Of a DNA stretch of 31,662 nt, positions 25,481 through 31,662 are shown piece by piece (position 1 is the stretch's first letter; the number at the start of each line of letters is the position of its first letter). The translations under genes and the position numbers were made by a program. The notes under the pieces are model-generated. The model did not search any database and was not told the DNA's origin. It was given only the letters and a program-made list of their open reading frames with translations. This DNA is from an uncultured Bacillota bacterium (lineage in GTDB: Bacteria > Bacillota > Clostridia > Lachnospirales > Lachnospiraceae), in NCBI GenBank assembly GCA_905200905.1, contig CAJKMA010000028.1, positions 1-31,662 of the forward strand. The letters run 5' to 3'.

Positions 25481-25727
25481 TTCATCGCGGTACCACCTTA
25501 TTTCCGTCTCTATGTAATATAGAACGGCACTCTACCTGCATCTATCAATGCATATCACCGATATCGTGGCTTAACTCCGGCTTGCCTACTTTCTTCAGCT
25601 TGCTTCTCCAGGATGATTTCACCATCTGACTTTCTTAGCAACTCTCACCAGCCGCTGCCTCTCTGTAAATTCCATCAGTGATTACTTATTCCCTTCTGCG
25701 AATTTTCTCTATTTGTGCTTCATGCTG
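25454..25727 (-). promoter_or_regulatory. Isoleucine T-box riboswitch ahead of brnQ
   Basis: The minus strand has the conserved T-box AAGGTGGTACCGCG (25486-25499), whose UGGN loop pairs with the tRNA acceptor end, then the attenuator. Upstream are Stem I features: an AGTA-containing bulge (GGGAATAAGTAATC) and a GGTGAAATCATCCTGGAG segment. In that segment GAA is followed by ATC (25615-25617) at the specifier position. The next triplet in frame is also ATC, so isoleucine is read in either register. Uncharged tRNA-Ile should stabilise the antiterminator and switch on brnQ and the YdcZ-type gene. It fills most of the 350-base space between brnQ and argD. Confidence 0.95.
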
Positions 25728-25733
25728 TCTATC

Positions 25734-25762
25734 ATTATAGACACTCTACTCTTCTTCGTCAA
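25734..25762 (-). promoter_or_regulatory. Promoter of the T-box transcript
   Basis: TTGACG and a perfect TATAAT are separated by 17 bases. Transcription would begin about 25727, at the 5' end of Stem I. The promoter starts only 20 bases after the argD stop; no T-tailed terminator was seen after argD, so arginine-operon transcripts may run into the T-box and be stopped there. Confidence 0.9.
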
Positions 25763-25782
25763 TAGCTTTTCGAACTTTCCTT

Positions 25783-26973
25783 TTAAAAGCTCTGCTCCAG
25801 CTTTTCCACCATCTCATCAATCTGTTCTTTTGTGATAATAAGCGGCGGTACAAAACGCAACACATCACTTCCTGCTGAAATTACCACCAGGCCGTTTTCC
25901 AAAGCTTTTCCAACGATTTCTCCTACCGGTTTTCCAGCAACCACCAGGCCCTGCATCAACCCTTTTCCACGTCTTTGTGTCAGAAAATCATACTTTTCCA
26001 CAAGACTATCCAGTTTTTCCTCTAAATAAGGGGTAACCTTCTGCACATGCTCTAAAATATGCTGCTCCTCAAACAAATCAAAAACCTTACTCACTGCTGC
26101 GCAGGCGAAAGGATTTCCTCCATAAGTAGTGCCATGATCTCCTGGCGCCAGACTATTTTCTGCCACCTTTTCATTTAGCACAAAAGCACCTACAGGAACC
26201 CCACAACCAAGAGCTTTGGCGCTGGTCATAATGTCTGGCTTCACACCATAAGCTTCATAAGCAAACATGGTTCCAGTCCGCCCCATACCACACTGAATTT
26301 CATCCAAAATCAGCAAAATATCTCTTTCATCACACAGCTTTCTTATCCCTTCCAGAAAAGATTTCTCTGCTGGATAAATGCCTCCTTCGCCTTGTACCGT
26401 TTCCAAAATAATCGCGCAGGTTTTCTCTGTAATCTGTGCTTTTACACTCTCCAAATCATTGAAATCTGCAAATTTAATTCCCCCTATCAGAGGTTTGAAA
26501 GGCTCCTGATAATGGCTGTTTCCTGTTACTGATAATGCTCCCATACTTCTTCCATGGAAGGAATGTTTCATAGCAATAATCTCATGGTCTGTACTTTTAT
26601 CTTTCAGCCATGCATATTTTCTGGCAGCTTTTATTGCTCCTTCAATTGCCTCTGTTCCACTATTAGTAAAAAAAACTTTGCTAAGTCCTGATGCTTTTAA
26701 AAGCTTCTCTGCTGCCTCAGTCATAGGCACATTGTAATACAAATTTGAAGTATGAAGCAGCTTATCAATCTGATTCTTCAGTGCTTCATTATACCCCTGA
26801 TTTCCATATCCCAGGGAAAAAACAGCAATTCCTGCTCCAAAATCCAGATACTTCTTTCCCTCTAAATCATAGAGATAAACACCTTCTCCATGGTCAAACA
26901 CCACGGGAAAACGATTATATGTATGCAAAACAGCGTTTTCTGCCCGTTCTATATATTCCCTACTGCACGTCAT
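25783..26973 (-). CDS. argD: Acetylornithine aminotransferase
   Basis: The product is 396 aa, a class III PLP aminotransferase. YLDFGAGIAVFSLGY, FFTNSGTEAIEGAIK, LDEIQCGMGRTG (Asp224 for the PLP ring) and SAKALGCG (PLP-binding Lys253) are all in place. It converts N-acetylglutamate semialdehyde to N-acetylornithine with glutamate as donor. The gene overlaps argB by 14 bases and has GGAAGGA upstream. It is last in argC-J-B-D. Related enzymes such as succinylornithine or GABA aminotransferase are excluded by context. Confidence 0.96.
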   Translation of the reverse strand: MTCSREYIERAENAVLHTYNRFPVVFDHGEGVYLYDLEGKKYLDFGAGIAVFSLGYGNQGYNEALKNQIDKLLHTSNLYYNVPMTEAAEKLLKASGLSKVFFTNSGTEAIEGAIKAARKYAWLKDKSTDHEIIAMKHSFHGRSMGALSVTGNSHYQEPFKPLIGGIKFADFNDLESVKAQITEKTCAIILETVQGEGGIYPAEKSFLEGIRKLCDERDILLILDEIQCGMGRTGTMFAYEAYGVKPDIMTSAKALGCGVPVGAFVLNEKVAENSLAPGDHGTTYGGNPFACAAVSKVFDLFEEQHILEHVQKVTPYLEEKLDSLVEKYDFLTQRRGKGLMQGLVVAGKPVGEIVGKALENGLVVISAGSDVLRFVPPLIITKEQIDEMVEKLEQSF

Positions 26974-27853
26974 AATGCTGTATTCCTTCCTTTCTCAAAA
27001 TAGCGGTTCCAATCCCTTTGTTTGTAAAGATTTCAAGGAGCAGACAGTGCTTAATTCTGCCATCCAGAATGTGCACTCTGGAAACTCCTTCCTCAATGGC
27101 ATCAATACAATTCTGAAGTTTTGGTATCATACCGCCTCCCACATTTCCATTATCAATCAATTCTTTTGCATCCTTTACAAACAGCTTTGAAATCAAACTT
27201 TCTGGGTCCTTAGGATTTTTATAAACACCTTCAATATCTGTTAAAAAGGCCAATTTTTCTGCCTTCATTTCCTTTGCAATAGCACAGGCCGCATCATCTG
27301 CATTAATGTTATAAGTAAGAAACTCTTCATCCATTCCAATAGGGCATACAATAGGCAGAAAATCTTTATCCAAAAGGTCAAATAAAATTTTGGGATTCAC
27401 TCCTGTAATATTTCCCACATATCCAATATCCTCTCCATTGGAGTATTTTTTTTCTACTGTTAAAAGTCCGCCATCCTTGCCACTAATACCAACTGCTTTC
27501 ACTCCAAGAGATTCCACCATGCTTACCAGTTCCTTATTTACCTTTCCAAGAACCATTTCCGCAATCTCCATAGTTTCCTCATCGGTCACCCGAAGACCAT
27601 TGATAAATTTCGGTTCTTTTCCTACTTTACTCACCCAACGGCTGATTTCTTTTCCGCCGCCATGAACAATAATAGGTTTAAAACCAACGAGCTTTAATAA
27701 TACAACATCCTGGATAACGCTTTTCTTTAGCTGTTCATCCACCATAGCGCTGCCACCATATTTCACTACAATAATTTTCCTGTTAAAACGCTGAATATAA
27801 GGCAACGCCTCAATAAGCACCTCTGCTTTTTCAAGATATTTCTGATTCACCAT
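26960..27853 (-). CDS. argB: Acetylglutamate kinase
   Basis: The product is 297 aa. VVKYGGSAM (about 30-37), IVHGGGKEI, a NADDAAC segment and GGGMIPKL near the C-terminus give the amino-acid-kinase fold. It phosphorylates N-acetylglutamate, the second step of arginine synthesis. The N-terminal helix KAEVLIEALPYIQRF is the extension found in arginine-sensitive hexameric forms, so feedback inhibition by arginine is likely. This fits an ArgJ-based cyclic pathway, where the kinase, not ArgA, is the control point. The start has GGAG upstream and is 24 bases behind argJ. Confidence 0.96.
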   Translation of the reverse strand: MVNQKYLEKAEVLIEALPYIQRFNRKIIVVKYGGSAMVDEQLKKSVIQDVVLLKLVGFKPIIVHGGGKEISRWVSKVGKEPKFINGLRVTDEETMEIAEMVLGKVNKELVSMVESLGVKAVGISGKDGGLLTVEKKYSNGEDIGYVGNITGVNPKILFDLLDKDFLPIVCPIGMDEEFLTYNINADDAACAIAKEMKAEKLAFLTDIEGVYKNPKDPESLISKLFVKDAKELIDNGNVGGGMIPKLQNCIDAIEEGVSRVHILDGRIKHCLLLEIFTNKGIGTAILRKEGIQHYDVQ

Positions 27854-27877
27854 GTTTCTGTCTCCTTTCCCCTGCCT

Positions 27878-29101
27878 TTAAGAACGGTAATCTGCATTAA
27901 TTTTCACATAATCGTAAGTCAAATCACATCCCCAGGCTGTTGCTGTTTCCTGTCCCATTTTCAAATCTGCAATGGCGGTTACATGGTTTTCTGAAAGAAT
28001 TCTGGTTGCCTCTTCTTCACTGTAATTTACAGCAACACCGTTTTCAATAATCTGAATATAACCTGCTGCACTTTCAAAGGCTAAATCCACTTTATCCGGA
28101 TCAAACTGTGCACCGGAATATCCCATAGCACAGAGGATTCTACCCCAGTTGGCATCGTGACCAAAAATAGCTGCTTTGGTCAGATTAGAAGTAATTACAG
28201 ACTTACTTAAGGTCACAGCCTGCTCCTTTGTTTCAGCACCAATTATCTTCACTTCAAAGAGTGCAGAAGCTCCTTCTCCGTCTGCTGCAATTTGTTTTGC
28301 AAGACTGGTATTTACGCATTTTAAAGCTGCTTTAAAGGTTTCATAATCCTCATTTTTCTCTTTGATAATCGGGTTCTTTGCCATACCATTTGCCAAAACT
28401 AAAACTGTATCATTGGTAGAGGTATCTCCATCTACAGAAATCATATTATAAGTGTCTGCCACCACTTCGCTTAAAGCTTCTTGGAGAAGATTTTTTTCAA
28501 TAGCTGCATCGGTTGTAACAAAGCCTAACATGGTACACATATTGGGATGAATCATTCCTGACCCTTTACACATACCTCCAATGGTTACTGTTTTTCCAGA
28601 TAGCTGAAGCTCTACAGCCGCTTCTTTTCGCACAGTATCTGTAGTCATAATAGCCTCTGCTGCCAGGATTCCTGCCTGTCGTACTCCTGACAAAACCGGA
28701 GCTAATTTCTTCACTCCTGCTTCCAGTTTATTCATGGGAAGCTGTTGTCCAATCACACCTGTAGATGCCACCAGAACAGCCTCTTTTGGAACATCTAAAA
28801 CCTCTGCTGCTACCTTTGCAGTAGCTTCACAATAACTATATCCTTCTTCTCCTGTACAGGCATTTGCAATACCGCTATTGCATATAATTGCCTGGGTATA
28901 AGGTGATTCATACACCACCTTTTTATCCCATTTTACGGGAGCTGCCTTTACAATATTAGTCGTAAAAGTTCCTGCAGTATTACATGGCTTTTCACTATAA
29001 ATCATAGCCATATCTTTGGTATTTCCCTTCTTAATTCCTGCTGCAATTCCTGCTGCCTGAAAGCCTTTTGCAGAGGTTACTCCGCCATCTATACACTTCA
29101 T
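27878..29101 (-). CDS. argJ: Glutamate N-acetyltransferase / ornithine acetyltransferase
   Basis: The product is 407 aa. GIKKGNTKDMAMI, CNSGIANACTG, and HPNMCTMLGFVTTDA are family motifs; the last holds the self-cleavage site before Thr190, which becomes the nucleophile of the beta chain. The residue before it is Cys rather than the more usual Ala. ArgJ moves the acetyl group from acetylornithine to glutamate and so recycles it. Whether it also uses acetyl-CoA cannot be read. The longest frame adds 12 residues with no good ribosome binding site; the ATG chosen has AAGGA seven bases upstream. No argA is seen in the window. Confidence 0.95.
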   Translation of the reverse strand: MKCIDGGVTSAKGFQAAGIAAGIKKGNTKDMAMIYSEKPCNTAGTFTTNIVKAAPVKWDKKVVYESPYTQAIICNSGIANACTGEEGYSYCEATAKVAAEVLDVPKEAVLVASTGVIGQQLPMNKLEAGVKKLAPVLSGVRQAGILAAEAIMTTDTVRKEAAVELQLSGKTVTIGGMCKGSGMIHPNMCTMLGFVTTDAAIEKNLLQEALSEVVADTYNMISVDGDTSTNDTVLVLANGMAKNPIIKEKNEDYETFKAALKCVNTSLAKQIAADGEGASALFEVKIIGAETKEQAVTLSKSVITSNLTKAAIFGHDANWGRILCAMGYSGAQFDPDKVDLAFESAAGYIQIIENGVAVNYSEEEATRILSENHVTAIADLKMGQETATAWGCDLTYDYVKINADYRS

Positions 29102-29148
29102 CCTTTTTCCTTCTTTCTCTATATTCAATTCTCCCATAAAATACGCTT

Positions 29149-30189
29149 CTATGGGAACATTGGAACTAAATTCAAGCCTTCTGTTTCAGCTTCTCCAAAC
29201 ATAAGATTCATGTTCTGAACTGCCTGTCCTGCTGCCCCTTTTACAAGGTTATCTATAGCTCCCATCATAATAATCCGGTTGGTTCTCGGGTCAATTTTAA
29301 AGTTTACATCCACATAATTGCTGCCCTCCACCCATTTGGTCTGAGGGTAAACGTCTTTATCAAGGACACGAACAAATTTCTCCTGTTTATAATATTTATC
29401 ATAGACTGCTTTCACCTCTTCATAAGTTACTTCTTTTGTGAGGTTCCCATAGGCAGTTACCAAAATTCCTCGGTTCATAGGTACCAGATGCGGTGTAAAA
29501 TTCAACCGAATTTCCTGTCCTGCTGCATAACCAAGCTGTTCTTCAATTTCTGGGGTATGTCTGTGATTCGCCACACCATAAGCCTTCATATTTTCATTTA
29601 CTTCACAGAATAAATTATCCAGCTTTGCCCCTCTTCCTGCTCCTGATGTACCGGATTTGGCATCAATAATTAAAGTATTTGGGTCAATCAGTCCTTCTTT
29701 TACCATGGGATAGCAGGTCAAAATACTGCAGGTGGTATAGCATCCAGGGTTCGCTACCAAACGGGCTTGTTTTACCTTTTCCCGATTGATTTCGCAAAGA
29801 CCATAGACTGCCTCATCAATAAACTGCGGGGATGGATGATGAATCTTATACCATTCCTCATATACAGATACATCTTTTATACGGAAATCTGCACTCAAGT
29901 CAATAATCTTAACTTTAGATAAAATTTCTTCATTTACCATAGATGCGCAAAGTCCCTGAGGTGTTGCTGTAAAAATCACATCCACCTGTTCTGCTAAAGC
30001 TTCCATATTGTCATCCAGACATGTATCCTCTACAATTTCAAACATATTCTGATAGACTTCATAATATTTCTTATCAATATAGCTTCTAGAGCCATACCAC
30101 TTAATCTCTACATTTTTATGTCCTTGTAAAAGACGCACCAGCTCTCCTCCTGCATAGCCAGTTGCACCGATAATACCTGCTTTTATCAT
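29149..30189 (-). CDS. argC: N-acetyl-gamma-glutamyl-phosphate reductase
   Basis: The product is 346 aa. The NADP motif GATGYAGGELVRLL is at 8-21, followed by VIFTATPQG and the active-site VANPGCYTT with Cys150. DAKSGTSGAGRGAKL and HRHTPEIEEQLG complete the family pattern. It reduces acetylglutamyl phosphate to the semialdehyde, the third step of arginine synthesis. It is the longer type 1 form. AGGAGG precedes the start by a short gap, and it leads the operon argC-J-B-D, with promoter and ARG-box-like operator about 140 bases upstream. Confidence 0.97.
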   Translation of the reverse strand: MIKAGIIGATGYAGGELVRLLQGHKNVEIKWYGSRSYIDKKYYEVYQNMFEIVEDTCLDDNMEALAEQVDVIFTATPQGLCASMVNEEILSKVKIIDLSADFRIKDVSVYEEWYKIHHPSPQFIDEAVYGLCEINREKVKQARLVANPGCYTTCSILTCYPMVKEGLIDPNTLIIDAKSGTSGAGRGAKLDNLFCEVNENMKAYGVANHRHTPEIEEQLGYAAGQEIRLNFTPHLVPMNRGILVTAYGNLTKEVTYEEVKAVYDKYYKQEKFVRVLDKDVYPQTKWVEGSNYVDVNFKIDPRTNRIIMMGAIDNLVKGAAGQAVQNMNLMFGEAETEGLNLVPMFP

Positions 30190-30320
30190 GTCTTTCCTCC
30201 TCGCCTTTTTGAATTTTATTTCCGGTATGTATGTTCCTTCTATTGCTCATAATACTCTACTTTTTCTTCCTGCGCAAGAATTATCTCCCATACCGTTCTT
30301 ATGTATATTCATTATTAATT

Positions 30321-30338
30321 TTTGAATAATTATACATC
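30321..30338. promoter_or_regulatory. ARG-box-like operator over the argC -10
   Basis: TTTGAATAATTATACATC matches the palindromic ARG box (TGAAT-four A/T-ATTCA core) with one core mismatch. It covers the -10 of the argC promoter, where ArgR/AhrC with arginine would block RNA polymerase. The adjoining TATATTCATTATTAA to its left may be a second, weaker half, giving the paired arrangement usual for this repressor. Confidence 0.7.
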
Positions 30339-30357
30339 TCTATTTTATATTATGCAA
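30329..30357 (-). promoter_or_regulatory. argC-J-B-D promoter
   Basis: On the minus strand TTGCAT and a perfect TATAAT are 17 bases apart. The transcript would have a leader of about 130 bases, in which I saw no riboswitch or clear hairpin. The ARG-box-like site overlaps the -10. Confidence 0.8.
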
Positions 30358-30472
30358 GTATATTTTTTATATTTCTTCACTTTTATTTTCCTTTTGTACC
30401 TATTTTTACCTTATTTAACTATACTTCGATACCATTTACCTGAAATTTTTTTGAAATTATTTCATTTTTCCT

Positions 30473-30490
30473 ATTGCATAATTATGATAA
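30473..30490. promoter_or_regulatory. Possible weak ARG box over the argG -35
   Basis: ATTGCATAATTATGATAA agrees with about 14 of 18 positions of the ARG-box pattern, with mismatches mostly in the right half. It overlaps the argG -35, the expected place for an operator. Weak on its own; context adds some support. Confidence 0.4.
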
Positions 30491-30502
30491 TTGTTGTATA
30501 GT
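30474..30502 (+). promoter_or_regulatory. argG promoter
   Basis: TTGCAT and TATAGT are 17 bases apart, giving a leader of about 60 bases. The -35 is the same hexamer as in the divergent argC promoter. Between the two promoters (about 30361-30470) the sequence is AT-rich and T-tracted, with nothing else that I can name. Confidence 0.8.
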
Positions 30503-30519
30503 ACCTTTAGTGAAAAAAA

Positions 30520-30534
30520 CAGCCTGGCAGGCTG
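30520..30534 (+). other. Seven-base palindrome in the argG leader
   Basis: CAGCCTG and CAGGCTG flank a single G, just after the expected transcription start and about 32 bases ahead of argG. It could form a small 5' hairpin (five base pairs with a five-base loop) that protects the mRNA, or be a protein site. No T-run follows. Confidence 0.4.
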
Positions 30535-30566
30535 AAGGATACAAAAAATTTCAGGAGGATTTTAAG

Positions 30567-31662
30567 ATGAAAGAAAAAGTTGTTTTAGCATATTCTGGTG
30601 GTCTTGATACCACAGCTTTAATTCCATGGTTAAAGGAAAATTTCAATTATGATGTTATCTGCTGCTGCATTAACTGCGGACAGGGTGCCGAATTGGATGG
30701 ACTGGCTGAACGTGCTGCATTATCTGGTGCTGCAAAATTATATATCGAAGATGTCGTAGATGAATTCTGTGATGAATATATTGTACCGTGTGTACAGGCT
30801 GGAGCAGTCTATGAAAATAAATATCTTCTTGGTACTTCCATGGCTCGTCCTGTGATTGCGAAACGTCTTGTGGAAATCGCAAGAAAAGAAAACGCTGTTG
30901 CTATCTGCCATGGCGCTACTGGAAAAGGCAATGACCAGATTCGTTTTGAGCTTGGAATTAAGGCGCTTGCTCCTGATATTAAAATTATTGCCCCATGGCG
31001 TATGACAGATATCTGGACCATGCAGTCCCGTGAAGACGAAATTGCATTCTGTGAAGCTCACGGTATTCATCTTCCTTTTGATGCAAGCCACAGCTACAGC
31101 CGTGACCGGAACTTATGGCATATTAGTCATGAAGGACTGGAACTGGAAAATCCTGCCGAAGCACCGAACTATGACCAGGTTCTTGTTTTAAGTGTTCCGC
31201 CTCAGAAGGCACCAGATGTAGAAACAGAGGTTACTATGACTTTCGAAGCCGGTGTACCGAAAACTTTAAACGGAAAAGCAATGAAAGTTTCTGAAATCAT
31301 CACAGAACTGAACCGTCTGGGTGGCGAAAACGGAATCGGTATTATCGATATCGTTGAAAACCGTGTAGTTGGCATGAAATCCCGTGGTGTATATGAAACA
31401 CCGGGCGGAACCATCCTGATGGAAGCACATGCACAGTTAGAAGAGCTGGTTTTAGACCGTGAAACCATGGAAATGAAGAAAAAATTAGGCAGCCAGTTTG
31501 CTCAGGTTGTATATGAAGGAAAATGGTTCACACCGCTTCGTGAGGCTCTTCAGGCATTTGTAGAGTCCACTCAGAAGTATGTAACCGGTGAAGTGAAGTT
31601 CAAGCTTTACAAAGGAAACATTATCAAAGCCGGAACCACTTCACCATACAGCTTGTACAATG
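30567..31662 (+). CDS. argG: Argininosuccinate synthase (3' end beyond the window)
   Basis: The frame is open for 365 codons to the edge; the family is about 400 aa, so roughly the last 40 residues are missing. AYSGGLDTT (8-16) is the ATP-pyrophosphatase P-loop, and CHGATGKGNDQIRFE, ASHSYSRDRNLWHIS and GIIDIVENRVVGMKSRG are strong ArgG motifs. It joins citrulline and aspartate using ATP, giving argininosuccinate. AGGAGG lies eight bases upstream of the ATG. It is transcribed away from argC-J-B-D, probably under shared arginine control. Codons here favour C/G more than in the surface-polymer genes. Confidence 0.97.
   Translation, partial: MKEKVVLAYSGGLDTTALIPWLKENFNYDVICCCINCGQGAELDGLAERAALSGAAKLYIEDVVDEFCDEYIVPCVQAGAVYENKYLLGTSMARPVIAKRLVEIARKENAVAICHGATGKGNDQIRFELGIKALAPDIKIIAPWRMTDIWTMQSREDEIAFCEAHGIHLPFDASHSYSRDRNLWHISHEGLELENPAEAPNYDQVLVLSVPPQKAPDVETEVTMTFEAGVPKTLNGKAMKVSEIITELNRLGGENGIGIIDIVENRVVGMKSRGVYETPGGTILMEAHAQLEELVLDRETMEMKKKLGSQFAQVVYEGKWFTPLREALQAFVESTQKYVTGEVKFKLYKGNIIKAGTTSPYSLYN

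Noticed and set aside
25783..25830. Terminator directly after argD
   Set aside because: An AGCTTTT/AAAAGCT inverted repeat is there, but its stem is AT-rich, its loop is long and no T-run follows.
1..31662. CRISPR arrays, tRNA or rRNA genes, insertion sequences, integrase or phage genes
   Set aside because: I looked for repeated spacer units, conserved tRNA arms, rRNA segments, transposase motifs and terminal inverted repeats and saw none that stand up by eye.

Overview
The window looks like chromosome of an anaerobic, endospore-forming Firmicute, most likely a Lachnospiraceae (Blautia / Ruminococcus / Dorea type). The evidence is the low GC, strong AGGAGG ribosome binding sites, the gpr-spoIIP pair beside rpsT, a GerMN lipoprotein, an isoleucine T-box, and paired Xre/TPR regulators of the PlcR/NprR type. 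The genus is inference. Nearly all genes lie on the minus strand; only rpsT and argG are on the plus strand. I saw no rRNA, tRNA, CRISPR array, insertion sequence or prophage gene.

Layout, left to right. (1) The edge holds the first codons of an unknown minus-strand gene. Next is a three-gene operon, read right to left: a Gfo/Idh/MocA oxidoreductase with a cysteine-rich insert, then two related Xre-TPR regulators. (2) A bidirectional terminator separates this from a nine-gene surface-polymer operon (about 3.4-13.5 kb). In transcription order it encodes a cytidylyltransferase-PLP enzyme fusion, an opine-dehydrogenase-like protein, an acyltransferase, a LicD phosphotransferase, a Wzx-like flippase, two GT2 glycosyltransferases, DUF2304 and a DUF2142 membrane protein. 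(3) gpr and spoIIP are sporulation genes divergent from rpsT. (4) A tightly packed operon runs comEA - response regulator - histidine kinase - gerMN lipoprotein - comEC - holA. (5) An isoleucine T-box controls brnQ and a YdcZ-type transporter. (6) The arginine operon argC-J-B-D is divergent from argG, which runs off the right edge. ARG-box-like operators and two good promoters lie between them.

The most interesting region is (2). A LicC-like nucleotidyltransferase fused to a CobD/HisC-like PLP enzyme, an opine-dehydrogenase-like gene and licD together suggest a pathway that builds a CDP-activated amino-alcohol phosphate or aminophosphonate. The amino group may then be changed by reductive condensation with a keto acid, before LicD attaches the group to a glycan. 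No choline uptake or kinase gene and no PEP mutase is present here, so the substrate is open. Two candidates are aminoethylphosphonate (PntC-like fusion) and phosphoethanolamine made by phosphoserine decarboxylation.

Several starts were moved from the longest open frame on ribosome-binding-site grounds: licD, the opine-dehydrogenase-like gene, DUF2304, DUF2142, rpsT (TTG), comEC, comEA, brnQ and argJ. All functional calls come from reading motifs by eye; no database search was run.
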